Positions 35,691-46,735 are shown, counted from the first letter of the stretch. The stretch: 64,000 bases of DNA from Ascarosepion bandense (GCA_037127315.1 JBBBDQ010001684.1:5396501-5460500); one strand, 5' to 3'. Made by a program: numbers and translations. The notes: generated from the sequence alone by a model not told the origin.

Positions 35691-36211
35691 CAGAAATAAT
35701 TGTTTGTAAAATAGAATACAAATTCTCCAAAGAATATTCAATTACGGCATTAAATGAGCCATAAGGTGTTTATATACTGCTAAACAAACAAAAACACTAT
35801 GCTTTTTAATTTATTTTAATCACCAGGTTCACATAATAGAGAACCACTTAAGATAGAGCGTAAGTGTAAAAATAGGTTTGATGAATGAAATGGGTGATAA
35901 GAATGAAAGCATAAATGGTTGGAAGCGAATATTATGAAGATAGCGACGGGCCTTTGACTTGAAGAGTTTAAGATTGTAGTGCCCATGGGCGCATCGACGC
36001 AAAAGTTTGTTTTACATAATTGCAGTTCTTGGGAATATGCTGTCTGAGTAGAAATTTTTCTTTATATTTAGAATACGGAGGAGATAAGGTTGATTCGGAT
36101 CCGTGGCGTCTTCTCGCTACAAAGATCTGGTGTGGGGGAGCTAAAGAACAAAACTGATTAGAGAATTCGCCATGTAAATTCTCTAGCACAGAGAATTTAC
36201 ATTTACAGTCT

Positions 36212-36290
36212 CTTTACAGTCTCTTTACAGTCTCTTATTTACAGTCTTTCCCTTTCCCACCGACGCAAAGTCGGTGGGAAAGAGACTGCA
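36212..36290. repeat. Short tandem 'acagtctcttt' units and a 13-bp hairpin
   Basis: Three to four copies of 'tacagtctctt' are followed by a perfect hairpin, ctttcccaccgac (36252-36264) with gtcggtgggaaag (36270-36282) around gcaaa. Confidence 0.6.
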
Positions 36291-36571
36291 GAGTAGAGAA
36301 TACGTTTTCTATCAGAAAACCACATAAAAAAATTTTGAAGAGAAAATACATCGCCATTGATTTTTGTCACTGCAGTAGCTGTAATGTTCTGACCTGGAGG
36401 AAATAATGAATGAGAACTATCTGAACATGTGCCATTAACATGGCTATCGACATCCGACTTGTAATAGGGGGCCGTATAGTGGAAAATAAGTTTTGCACCA
36501 GACCTTGACATATTCGTGTAGCAATCAGCAAACCACCAGCATATCCTCAGGAAATAAGTATATATATATAT

Positions 36572-36607
<36 letters not shown>

Positions 36608-36609
<2 letters not shown>

Positions 36610-36714
36610 AACCCAGTAAGCCAGACAGACCTACCAAGGTTTCACCTAAGTTTTCCCTGATGATCCGCTTTGGTGAAACCTTGGTAGGTCTGTCTGGTTC
36701 ACTAGGTTTACTTT
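36608..36714. repeat. Inverted repeat containing a hammerhead-like core
   Basis: Two 26-base arms (36621-36646 and 36672-36697) are perfectly complementary, and the complementarity continues imperfectly outward to 36608 and 36714. The right half reads CTGATGA (36657), a short stem II, GAAA, ACC-TT-GGT, A, as in the 44951 hammerhead. It lies next to a (GA)n tract in the last intron of gene B. Confidence 0.65.
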
Positions 36715-36924
36715 ATTCTGCTTTACCTAAGTATTGAGCCCTTTTTTGTTAGTTGATTATTCGTGTCGGGTGTTTTTCTTTGGGCTACGTGCTGACTCGG
36801 TCCATATTCTTTTGGACTGGTGTTCATGTACTTAGTTTTGTCTTTTTTAAAACTATTTTTCCCTTCTTTGTAGATCTGTGGAAGATTTTTCGACACGAAT
36901 ATAATTATTACCTCTTATTATCAT

Positions 36925-37285
36925 CAGTACGGTTAGACAGCCGATTGCTTTTTTTACCCAGGATTAAAACTCGACCGAATTGGCGTCAGTCAGCGATTCT
37001 ACCTTTGAGCTACGGACGCTCGGTAGAAGGAGGCAGACTTTTTAGCGTGTATATTTTCATTATACACGCACAATAGTTGAGAGTGTTCTAATTCATTGCT
37101 GAATGAACGATGCGTAGATGCCAGAGTAGCTACTGTTTTTCAAAGTCTTCCATTCCTCCAGAGTGCTCAATCAGGGTGTGAGAGCGTAAATAATCATCCG
37201 CAGACAAATCTGTTTCGCTGTATGACAGCTCATTAATACGGTTAGACAGCCGATTGCTTTTTTTACCAAGGAGTGAAACCCGACC

Positions 37286-37290
<5 letters not shown>
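36925..37290 (-). mobile_element. Two tandem units of the tRNA/hammerhead repeat, minus strand
   Basis: Read on the minus strand, the first unit (37290 to about 37185) has the tRNA-like head, then 'gtctaaccgta' and a hammerhead whose core is TTAATGA instead of CTGATGA, with stem II GCTG/CAGC, GAAA, stem III and GTC intact. The linker follows, then a second tRNA head (about 37055 to 36960) whose hammerhead is cut off just after CTGATGA near 36925. B-box-like motifs are about 309 bases apart. Confidence 0.65.

Positions 37291-37341
<51 letters not shown>
37287..37341 (+). repeat. (TA)n microsatellite
   Basis: About 27 TA units abutting the tRNA/hammerhead repeat on the minus strand. Confidence 0.9.
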
Positions 37342-37347
<6 letters not shown>

Positions 37348-37659
37348 CTGCCCATAATTATTAGGCCAACCCAGTTTTTAAAAAAATGATGTATTTCATA
37401 CTATTTTTAGTATTTATTGCCAAGTTGATAATTCTAAATGAAAATAGAATGGTTCTGTTGTTAATACTGCACAATAACATGTGCATCAAATGAAATGTTC
37501 TAGTGTACAGGTTTTGTGCTCTCTTCCCTATGCTAGTCTCTTCTTCTTATTGGCTGGCCGAAGCAAAGGCTTTTTGGCTGCCTTGTAAAATTTTGCAAAG
37601 TAATAATAGCAAAAGAACCAAATTGAAGGCAAGCTGGACAGAGGAAAACAATGTATAAC

Positions 37660-37940
37660 TTACTTAGTGAGCATCTATAAATAAGATGATGGGACAAGGA
37701 TTAAGAGAAATAACAAAAAGACAAAATGTATTAAGAGATACGAAGGAAAGGAAGTTGTGGAGAGCCATGATCACCAATGTCCTGAAGTAATACAGCACAT
37801 AAAAAAAGAAGCTTGAGTAAATGGATGGCAGAATAAAGTTTAGGAGAAATAACAAAAAGACAAAATTTATTAAGAGCTATGAAGGACAGAAATATCTGAA
37901 CACACATGATCACCCACATTTTGAAGGGACAAGGTACATA
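37660..37940 (+). mobile_element. Two tandem LINE tails (RTE-like)
   Basis: Two successive copies of a tail of about 130 bases (from 'gggacaaggattaagagaaa' and from 'aaagtttaggagaaataaca'), each with 'aacaaaaagacaaaat' and a form of 'catgatcacc'. The same tail occurs singly at 46.4, 48.65 and 54.3 kb and inverted at 0.82, 12.4 and 60.6 kb. Confidence 0.4.
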
Positions 37941-38334
37941 GTGAGTGGAACCAAACCACGTAAAAGATTTTGAAATTATAAAAAACTGGGAAGTGAATAT
38001 TATTCAGCTCCACACCAGATATAACAGCCATAATTCATTTTTGGTTTGAATGGGTCACACTAGTTTTACAATATTTTCAAGAATGTTGACTTTAAATGAC
38101 TGATTATCTTTTCTTTTTCTATAAAAGACATATCTTTAAGACATATCTTTAAGACATATCTTTAAGAATGGTTATTAGCACCCGGTTCGGTGTATCTTCG
38201 TTATTCTTTCTGATTTCACAATGTTTAAATCTACATTATTAATGAAGATGAAATGATTGACTAATCTTTTATGTTTCGATACTTTTTATGCATTCGTGAA
38301 ATCCCATCAATAATTTGAATTAAATTCATTGCAG

Positions 38335-38455
38335 TTATTGTGGTACGGATAAAACGAATTTACCAGGCGGAAGCGTTCATTTGACTATAAATGCCATTCG
38401 TCAGTGTCGTCTTGCAATCGATAAAGCCGTATGCCTTCGTTGGATTCGTGAATAA
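38335..38455 (+). CDS. Gene B, exon 3 (distal): three-cysteine C-terminal half
   Basis: The exon follows an acceptor (attgcag) at 38334 in the phase that exon 2 requires: one base completes the split serine codon, then 39 codons and TAA. It adds three cysteines with spacing C-x21-C-x8-C and ends CLRWIRE. The junction places three residues between the last cysteine of exon 2 and the first here, as in gene C. Joined, the product is 94 residues with eight mature cysteines, enough for four disulfides. Exon 3b of gene C has the same C-x21-C-x8-C spacing. The intervening intron is about 4.7 kb and holds the 31-bp minisatellite and a hammerhead-bearing hairpin. Confidence 0.7.
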
Positions 38456-38459
38456 ATAT

Positions 38460-39520
38460 GGTAAAATACTTTTTTACATTATTATCATTTTAATTGTTTG
38501 AATATTTATTACGTTAAATATCCGTCCAAAAGTTAATGTTTTCAACGAATGTTCATTTTCATCAATGAAAAGTGATTTTTTTTTATATGAAAAAAGTAAT
38601 TATTAATGACGAAAAGTAAATGTTTAAAGATCAAAATAAATAAATTTGTTTTGTAAATACATTTTAAAAATTGAAAATATTATTTTATGAATGAAATGCA
38701 AAATATTTATTCAAAAACATAAAAAAATGTTCCATTTTGACTTTTTCTTATTTTTAAAAACGTTATGTTTTTTTATACTTATAATGACATTTAGAGAAAT
38801 TTATTTTACGGAAACTGTTCTTATGGATATCATTACGGTATTTATCAGTATTTGTATAAAGTGCACCATTTAAATTTAAGTAAATAGTAAACTGTAAATG
38901 GAGAAGATTTTCCCCACCTTATCATCCATAAAATTTTATCAGCTTATTATTGTGACATTTCAAAAGATTTGAAATATGTCTAATTCTTCCAAATATCAAT
39001 CAATTAACAAAGAACAAAGAAGAAATTTAATTCGGGTTGTGATGAAAATAAAACTGTACTTATTAAAAAATTAGGAAAAACATACTTTTGAACATTGCAT
39101 ATAAAATGACGTACCAAAAATCATGGGAGAAAAATATTTAATGGTAATGCTAAGTGGAGCTACCGTATTTTGAAGTCATGGAAATGCCCAGATTTCTGTC
39201 AATTATGATCTAACGTCTGGTGTGTAAATGTGAACATTGTCCCGATTACTCATGGCAACTCGTTCTGAGTGATTGGAATTCGAACCGGAAATAGTGGGGC
39301 ATTCCATTTCTGAAATTGTGAAGATATGATGACATTACTCGATCGACGATGTCACATATATATCGGAAATCAGAGATTGAAAGTACTGCTGATCAGCGCA
39401 AAAAGTGAGTGAGAGGTAATTATTGCAACCTTGCTAGAATGTTTCGCTTATCTGGCTAAACGCGTTATTAACCACTGAACGCTTTGAACGTTATGTTATT
39501 CTGCTTTATGATTATTTGCA
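38460..39520. other. 3' flank of gene B, no other gene seen
   Basis: AT-rich. Several AATAAA-like hexamers lie after the stop (for example near 38633), so the 3' UTR end cannot be fixed. Confidence 0.35.
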
Positions 39521-39523
39521 TTT

Positions 39524-39642
39524 GTCTACGGCTATATCGTGTTGAATACACCGGTTCTCGTCCGATCACCGAAGTTAAGCAATATCAAGCCTGGTCAGTA
39601 CTTAGACGGGTGACCGTTTAGGAATACCAGGTGCTATAAACG
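39524..39642 (+). rRNA. 5S rRNA-like sequence (head of a 5S-derived SINE)
   Basis: About 119 bases match 5S rRNA in order and length: 'gtctacggc' at the start, 'caccggttctcgtccgatca', 'ccgaagttaagca', 'gggtgacc' and 'ggaatacc'. Several positions have diverged (for example 'tatatcgt' for the usual 'ccatacca'), and the sequence continues directly into a retroposon body. It is most likely a SINE head or 5S pseudogene and not a functional 5S gene. Confidence 0.75.
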
Positions 39643-39812
39643 TAAGGACCAAGAATGATCCACCGGTCCTCCAGGTTTGGAGGTTTGGAGGTTGGGCGCA
39701 GGGCTAACAACCCTGCCCCATAAAAAACAGTTTGTTACGGAAACAGTAACAAAAAGTTACTGCCCTACACACCATTGGGTGTATAAAGGATGAGGATGAT
39801 GATGATGATGCA
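39524..39812 (+). mobile_element. 5S rRNA-derived SINE with RTE-type tail
   Basis: After the 5S-like head come 'gggcgcagggctaacaaccc', a segment I associate with the 5' region of RTE-type LINEs, and the 3' end 'acaccattgggtgta', then (GAT)n. The same 3' end occurs, inverted, on the LINE fragment at 20041-20110, suggesting that the RTE machinery moves this SINE. 5S-derived SINEs (SINE3 class) are known in fish and some other animals. Confidence 0.6.
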
Positions 39813-39829
39813 TTTGCATTTATTCTTGG

Positions 39830-40975
39830 ACTCTTTATACCCAAAACAATGATGAACCATTCCAACAAAGTAACAATTTGTGTAATTGAGCCCAAATTAC
39901 TCAGAATAGGTTTGAGGAGAAGTATTTTATGATCTCCGGACTGACATAAGCGCAGTTGAACAATTATAATACGTGACAGAGTGGGTCTATTCGCACAAAA
40001 TATCAATGGTGCCGTGGACAGATACTGAGACAGAATAATTAGAAATATTTCTATACGTTTTCTGACTACTTGTGTAATCGATGCCACGTAGAATCTTCGA
40101 AATTCATCGGGCCATAGGAGTTTCTACTCGATACTAGACAACTCTCACATGACTTTTGGCACGTCAGGTTAAAGCAGTCTTTTATTTTAGTGTTGCTGTA
40201 ATTTCATTTGTTTTTTTCTTCATTTTAGTTACTCGTTTCTCTGTTTTTGCTTTATCCTGTTTTTCTGATAGAAACAAGCATGTATGTTCGATTTACAAAA
40301 GTTAAATATTTATATTTATATAAATGCATCACGAATACCAAATTCACAGATAATCTTACTTTAATCTCAAACTACTTGGAACATGTATAAGCATTACCGC
40401 TAAGACTGGCAATTGCAGCAGAAGTGATAAGATTACATGTGATTTTCATGAAATGTGTTTATATCTTATACAATCAACGAGAGAGTTAAATTATCTGGAT
40501 AGAAAGAAATAGTGAAGCACGTAGACGATCAAAATACGTTGATCCAAAATAAAAATCGAATTTGCAAATCGTATAAAACAAGTTTCCTTCCACAGTTGAA
40601 AGCGTGTTCTTTTACTGTGCTTAAAGCTGGAGTTTAAAAGAAACAATGATTGGTAGGCTTGACGGAAAATGTGCATCAATGCTTACGGCTATATGCCTGT
40701 CGCATCAATGAGCATAAAACAGTGAGTTCTGTAGAATACTGCACAGTTTGAGGGAATCACAACGAATTAAAAAACTGCAATAAAATGGGTATTTCTGGAA
40801 GAAGAAAAAAGAGCCGTAAGTGGGATCTTTTGTGAGAACCTAAACACAGCAGACAGAAAAAATGTTTATAATATATCTATACTTCAATTAAATAGTTTAC
40901 AAGTAAATAGCAGATGTGTGTTCAAGGAAAATTTTGATGACAGTAGAAAATTAAAAAATTCTTCAGAAATATTTG
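39830..40975. other. No supported gene
   Basis: No recognised repeat or coding exon. A weak 127-codon minus-strand frame (39704-40087) overlaps the SINE tail and reads through the (GAT)n tract, so it is not a gene. Confidence 0.35.
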
Positions 40976-40979
40976 CCCT

Positions 40980-41580
40980 ATTTATATTGGTCGGAACGTT
41001 GTCCTCATCACGACTACATTCACGATTTTTCGGCCATTCTACGCTCCGGCATTTTTCAGGAACTGTTTATATTTCTGAGATGAGATATTGTAATTATTTA
41101 CACTATTTACATTGTTCTGAGTGCTGTCTTCATCTTTATTGCCATATTCACAACGCTCCGACTTTTTCAGGTGATAAGTATTTGAATTTACAACCGCCCT
41201 AAGAGTATTCAATCTATATTTTGGCGTTTCTAAGGCTTTCATAAGCAATGGGTAGAGAAAATGGAACAGATTCTCAGTGACATTACTGAGCGACCCATGA
41301 ATGTGGGTGTCATATGTCAACCCATTTCCGGAAATAAAGATAAGAAGACCGTCTACACAAACGTTATCGAACCCATTATCAAAAACACTGAAACGTTGTA
41401 AACGTGACATTAAAGATGAGGAAAACAGTGCGGGCAATGTAAATAGTGTAAATAGTTCCTCATATCTGAAATATAGACTGATCCTAATGAAGGTCGGGGC
41501 GTACAACGGCCGAAACGTCGTGAATATGGCAACAAAGAAGAGGATAACAGTCCGAACAATATAAATACTGTAAATAGTTA
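40980..41580. repeat. Dispersed repeat in opposing copies
   Basis: 40980-41180 carries 'ggaacgttgtcctcatc' and 'ttcggcc' type units. 41390-41580 carries the same in reverse ('cattaaagatgaggaaaaca', 'cggccgaaacgtcgtg') as two copies of a unit of about 100 bases. Single copies occur at 5580, 10560 and 13190. Confidence 0.4.
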
Positions 41581-41589
41581 CTGTTTTTT

Positions 41590-42400
41590 TAAATGATTTG
41601 AAAAAGGCGCTGGTCCATTAAAATATATCAATTTCTGGATGTAATTTCATTTTGATTATATCCTTCCATAAGCCATCCTTGCTTCCATTCTCATAAACAC
41701 TTCGCTCCAAAATGGTTCACTAGTTTTCCAAAAGGTTTAAGTCGGAAAAATTGACCGGCTGGTTCATCCTCCAAGGTTCACAGAAGCCTAATTTCTGCAA
41801 ATATTCCGGGGTTGTATGCGCTGAATAAAAAAAAATATATATTTTCTTGATGATTTTTCTGAAGGTGATTTTTAGCCAAGATTTGAGGTGATCTTTGAGA
41901 AAGGCTATATAAGCATCTGCATTTATTACAGCCAGGCACTCTCCAAGAACAAACCATGGTACCTCTAATAATACGATTCTAAATCATAATACTTCTTCCT
42001 CCTTGTTGGCGTGTCAAGTGTTGATGACGGTCTTGTCCATTTACGACCCAACCTTTGCTCAAAACATCAGAGGCATCAAATGTTGCATGCTTCCATGTGT
42101 GAACAGAACTTTCGAGAAATCAACCTTCATAATTTTCTTTTGCCCATTTTAAACACATTTGTATGTGTACTTTCGTTAATGGAAGTTTTGTCACTGGTAT
42201 CATTGATGTCCTGACATTTTTCAGAAGACAATAGCGAGTACTACTGGACCTGTTGCATCTTTAATACTTCTGAAAAGTGCTCCATTGGGTTATTTACAGT
42301 TTCACATTTCATTTAACAAAGAACGTCGGGAAACATCCCACTAGTGACCCTTATCGGTCCTCTTACATACATTCGTAGAAGATGCAACACATCTTTTAAC
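41590..42400 (-). mobile_element. Second Tc1-like transposase relic
   Basis: Minus-strand translation near 41640-41760 gives QPVNFSDLNLLEN, in the position of the Tc1 block SPDLNPIENLW, followed by ERSVYENGSKDGLWKDIIK. Stops interrupt it. Sequence up to about 42400 looks like further degraded transposase, with no intact catalytic residues assigned. Confidence 0.4.
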
Positions 42401-42959
42401 AACTTTTTATAGATTTGCTTTTGAAAAGTTCAGATGTTATACCTTTCTCAAAAGACGTCAAGTCACATTTACGAACCGTAATTGCTCGATTATAATGACA
42501 CTCGTTATAATGTGGAACAATTCTGTATCGTATTAACATTGCAATATGGCCGCCGTTTGTTTCCTTTTGCGCATAATAATACAGTTTTTATACAGCCTGC
42601 GCATACACAATTTTTGTACGCTTTCTTGCAGTAACGTCCATCGTAGACAATGGCCGCAGAGCAACTAATCAACAATCGAGACAACATTGTCTGGGCCTGA
42701 TAAAAGTCCGATGCAATCACGGGTGACGCAATATATTTCAATGCCATACAAATTTCATCATGCACCCCGAAAATAGATTTATATTACTGCATACTACAGC
42801 AAATGACCTTATCTGAGGAAAAAAACAGAAATCGATTAAACCCTGTCACACTAGTGGGCCCAGAACTAACAACATGGCAAAAAAAAGAAGAAAACTAAAG
42901 CGGCTGTTTTAATTAATTTGTACCAGGGCGTAGATGGTGGAAAGGTTACTACATAGAAA

Positions 42960-43415
42960 ATACGGTACAGAAAAGAATTAGTTTTATCAGGAATAATTAT
43001 TGGCAGTCACAATCTTAAAAACATAAGGTATGCAGATGGCACAGTGTCGATAGCAGATACAGAAATAAAATTACAAAAATTCTTACAGATGGTAGTAAAT
43101 AGAAACGAGAAGAAAAAAGTAAACATCCATTGCAAGAAGACAGAATGCTATGTTGTTAGCAAAAAGATGAGCCCACAACGCGAATTGCAAATCTTAAATA
43201 CCAAAATCAAACAAATACGGTAACTTAAATATTTAGGAAGTGTCTTAACAGAGTATGGAAAGTGTGACATTAAAATCTGAAAGTGCATTGTGATAGTCAA
43301 AGAATAGTTCCAAAGCAGAGTACTAAAAAATAGAAAAATCTTTTTAAATGACAAGGAAAACTAAACTGCTATGTGATGTCTGTTTTCCTGCATAACAGGG
43401 AATTCTGGACGATTC
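42960..43415 (+). mobile_element. LINE fragment interrupted by the Penelope-like element
   Basis: Plus-strand reading NIRYADGTVSIADTE matches the RYADD block with the second Asp changed to Gly, followed by CKKTECYVVSKK and LKYLGSVLTEYGKCD. After VFLHNREFWTI (43380-43415) the frame changes abruptly into Penelope-like sequence, so the junction near 43420 marks an insertion. Confidence 0.55.
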
Positions 43416-43419
43416 CTAT

Positions 43420-45008
43420 ACTCATTTCCGAAAGTACGTTTAATGAAGCCATTAGTTTTGCTAAACAATTTAATAAAATCACTAGTCAAGAAATAGACAC
43501 TATCAGGCACTCCCGTAAGACATTATTATACCATAACAACACATTATGGATAAAAAAGGATGACTTAAATAACTTTGACAACCCCGTGGGTGCATATGAT
43601 GGGGCTGAGGTAGCAGAATTAATAGGTTGTTTATTGTTATATGAACTAAATACGTACATAGATTTCAATAACCACGGGTTGTACCGTGATGACGGTTTAA
43701 TAATATTGATAACAGTAACCCCCAAAAATGTGACAATATACGAAAAAAAACTCCATTGGTTTTCAAAAAGTACGGTTTTGATTTGGATGTTGAAAGTAAT
43801 TTAAAAAGAGTCAATTATTTAGACATTACGCTAAACATTTTAAATGGATCAATATCCCCTTACATGAAAGAGGATCAAAATCTGCAATACATAAACACTA
43901 AATCTAATCACCCCGCCCACATTGTGCGGGGTATTACAAAAAGTATCTCCTATAGACTATCAAACAATTCTTCTAGCAGAGAGATCTTTAATAATCATAA
44001 AAAAGTGTACCAGGGTGCCCTAATTAAAAGTGGTCATACAGATAGACTGGTTTATACCGATATTAAGCGAGGCAAACATAAATACAGAAGTAAGAACATC
44101 CTATGGTTTAATCCACCATTTAAGTTAGCTGTAAAAACCAAAATTGGAAAAATATTTTTCAATTTATTAAAGCACAATTTCGGTAAGGAAAATGAGTTAT
44201 ATAAAATATTCAACAAAAATAACGTAAAATTCAGTTATTGTTGTATGCCAATCATGAAAAAAAAAGTGGATTGAACAAGAAAAAGATTACGGATAAAACG
44301 CGTACAGGTATAACTAGCTGTATTTGTAGAATTAAGAACAACTCTCCGTTACAAGGTAAATGTCAGCAAGATTGTATTTTTTACCGTGTTAAAATTTATA
44401 AAAACGCTGAAGATACTGAACCCAAAATGTACTTAGGTGCTACCCAAGATAGTTTTGAAAAAAGATACTATAACCACACTAGTAGCCTTAACAATGAAGA
44501 ATATAAACATAGCACCACTCTTTCTACTTATGTGTGGTCCATTAAACAAGAGCTGAATATAGACCCTATTTTAAAATGGGAAATATTAAAGAGATGTGCT
44601 AAGTATAGAGCCGGCCAGAAATTTTGTAGGTTGTGTGTAGGGGAAAAACTTGAATAGCGTCGTATGAACACTCCAATAATTTATTGAATTCTAAAACGGA
44701 AATACTAAATAAGTGTAGACATAAAAAGCCTTGGCTTTTGGATTAGGTATGTTTCGTGGGTTTGTCTTTTTTCCTTATTTTCTTTAGTTGGTGTTGGTTG
44801 TTTTATGTTTTCGTTTTCGAAATTATTAATGTTTTACATAAGATTCGTTTTCGTAATAAATGTTCTCCCCTATTTGTGTTTGATGTCTTCCTTTTTGGTC
44901 ACGTGGGTTATTAATTTTCCTTTATCATGTCGTTTGTTTCTTTCCTCGTTAGCCAGCTTTCCCTGACGATCCGCTTAGGTGAAACCTTGGTAGGTTTGTT
45001 GGCTCAGT

Positions 45009-45010
<2 letters not shown>
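43420..45010 (+). mobile_element. Penelope-like retroelement, 5'-truncated, with GIY-YIG-type endonuclease
   Basis: The first frame carries the reverse transcriptase catalytic motif in GLYRDDGLIIL (near 43675). A frameshift near 43750 moves it to the next frame, which continues VNYLDITLNI and a long basic region (WFNPPFKLAVKTKIGK). A second frameshift near 44265 leads to a Cys-rich segment (SCICRIKNN) and an endonuclease-like domain (KMYLGATQDSFEKRYYNH) ending at 44656. Reverse transcriptase followed by a GIY-YIG-like nuclease is the Penelope-like element arrangement. Two frameshifts and the missing 5' part make it inactive. A hammerhead follows at 44951. Confidence 0.75.
44951..45004 (+). 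ncRNA. Hammerhead ribozyme motif at the 3' end of the Penelope-like element
   Basis: Stem I pairs agccagc (44951-44957) with gttggct (44998-45004), an internal ttt/ttt loop, then cc/gg. The core CTGACGA is at 44963-44969, GAAA at 44981-44984, and stem III is ACC/GGT with a TT loop. The expected cleavage follows GTA at 44992. Stem II is short (CC/GG) with a T-T pair at its base, the one weak point. Hammerheads are known in the terminal regions of Penelope-like elements, which fits the position about 350 bases after the endonuclease frame. Confidence 0.6.

Positions 45011-45056
<46 letters not shown>
45010..45056 (+). repeat. (TA)n microsatellite
   Basis: Between the Penelope-like hammerhead and the 37-bp palindrome. 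Confidence 0.9.
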
Positions 45057-45058
<2 letters not shown>

Positions 45059-45062
45059 GCAC

Positions 45063-45146
45063 GATCGCCAAGACCTACCGCGGTTTCGCACAACGGCTCC
45101 TCAGCCGACGAGCCGTTGTGCGAAACCGCGGTAGGTCTTGGCGATC
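45063..45146. repeat. Perfect 37-bp palindrome with 10-base loop
   Basis: Arms 45063-45099 and 45110-45146 are exact reverse complements. The loop and right arm read CCGACGA, GC..GC, GAAA, ACC-GC-GGT, A, a hammerhead-like order with the second core base changed (U to C). The GC-rich hairpin stands out in AT-rich surroundings and directly follows the (TA)n after the Penelope-like element. Confidence 0.85.
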
Positions 45147-45149
45147 TTG

Positions 45150-46220
45150 CGATTTTTTCTCGTGTGTTTTTGCTCTACGTAACTGCCTCTTAGTTAATCC
45201 TTTTTGGTTAGTTTAGTATCGAGCACTTTTCTTTCTTTGTGGTTTGTTCCGTTTGAGGGTTTTTTTTCTTTGCTGTGAAGTGCTGTATGTATTGTCGGTG
45301 CTCCGCAGTTTTCTTTTTTTCCCCCTCGTTGTCCAAAGCTTTATAGCCGAGGGCGATAACGGAGTTAGATTCTGCCGGTTATTCGTGGTTCTTAAAAATT
45401 ACTTGTGTAACATTTTAAGATTTGAATACGTACAGAGTCAATTTTATTATTATAATATATATATATATGTCATTGTCATTCAGGACTTGAATCGATGACA
45501 TGTCTTGTATCAGTTACAAATCTTTCTGAATGTGCATATTGTTATCTTGAGATGATACAACGTAAATATATTTTGCATGAATATATTTAACTTTACTGAT
45601 AAATTATTAAAAGTATAGTATAAGAAATAAAGATTCTGAACCTCGGATAGGTTCGCCTGGGTTATTTTTTTTTTCGATACCGTAAGATGTCATAAAAGCA
45701 GGATATTAACTTGGAAATTTGAGTCCTGTTCTTAAATAAACTCATCACATCGAGACTCTCATAAGGATGTCATGCATCGCTTAATTTTCCATTCTTAAAT
45801 TATCACTGAACATAGCAAAAATTCTAGCGGAAAAGATAGAAAATAAATACAGAGATGAACAAGATTAAACTACGCGTCTTTCTCTAAAGAGATTTACTTC
45901 GCTTAACTTAGTGTTTATATAAATGTCTATTAAATTTCAAGTTATTCTATTAAAATCCTTATTCATTGTTTTTATTATTAAAACATTCAGTAAAGGATCT
46001 TTAATGTAATCAATCCTGAAGAACATCTCGACGTCAGTGGCGTGGCCTCCCTCCGTTTTTTTATCAAGTATTTTTATGGTAATCATTTTGATGAACCTTC
46101 TTACACAGTGTCCCGAATTCATGAATTTAAGCGTGTACCCCTGTGCGGCAAATAACGTTGGACAATTTTCTGATGGTCAAATCTCAAAGCATAAAAAATG
46201 TGAATCTACAGGAAGATATT
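45150..46220. other. No supported gene
   Basis: 45150-45330 shares loose similarity ('gtgtttttgctctacgt') with 36770-36800, both following hammerhead hairpins. This may be the start of another Penelope-like copy. The rest is unassigned. Confidence 0.3.
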
Positions 46221-46224
46221 GAGC

Positions 46225-46515
46225 ATACCTTGGGCCGAACAGGTGAGCAACAACGAGGTTTTGGTGAGAATGGAAACTAAAATTAAACTAAAATTAGACA
46301 CATCATGAGAAACAAGGGACTGAAAAATTTGATACTCTCAATATGCAAAGAGGGAAAGAAAGACAGGCGAAAGCAACGTGTGACATATTTGATGGGCTTG
46401 AGAAAACTGATTTCAGAATAGCATTTGGGAGAGATAACAAAAAGAAAATTCATTAAAAGCTACAAGGGAAAAGTATGTTTTGGGGAGATATGATCTTGAG
46501 TGTCCTGAAGGGACA
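46225..46515 (+). mobile_element. LINE 3' fragment (RTE-like)
   Basis: 'aaaattagacacatcatgag' with 'gggactgaaaaatttgat' and 'aacaaaaagaaaattcatta' correspond to the C-terminal block and tail of the family seen at 22.3 kb. Confidence 0.4.
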
Positions 46516-46539
46516 TGGCACGAAAAAAAACTCTAGATT

Positions 46540-46735
46540 GGCAACAAGGTATCACCGTTTTACTGTTAAACTCAATAAATGCAACCGTATGTTCTATTCT
46601 AATAGTTTCTTTTCTCGCACTTCGTGTCTGTGGAACTCTTTTCTGTTCTGTTGCTTCACTGTACATACAATCTTGAAAACTTTAAATGTTACGCCAATCA
46701 TAATCTTCCGTCTTCCTTAAACCTGTTCTTTTATT
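46540..46735 (+). mobile_element. Jockey-type LINE fragment, diverged
   Basis: ATRYHRFTVKLNKCN, FYSNSFFSRTSCLWNS and NLENFKCYAN align in order with the LINE C-terminus at 23.5 kb, with a frameshift between. Confidence 0.5.

Noticed and set aside
37342..37380. 'cataattattaggccaaccc' as a Tc1-like terminal repeat
   Set aside because: I could not find the matching inverted end downstream, so an element cannot be delimited.
39524..39642. Functional 5S rRNA gene
   Set aside because: Too many changes in conserved 5S positions and it continues into a retroposon body instead of a T-run terminator.
41039..41506. 155-codon minus-strand frame
   Set aside because: It runs across two opposed copies of a dispersed non-coding repeat, so the length is accidental.
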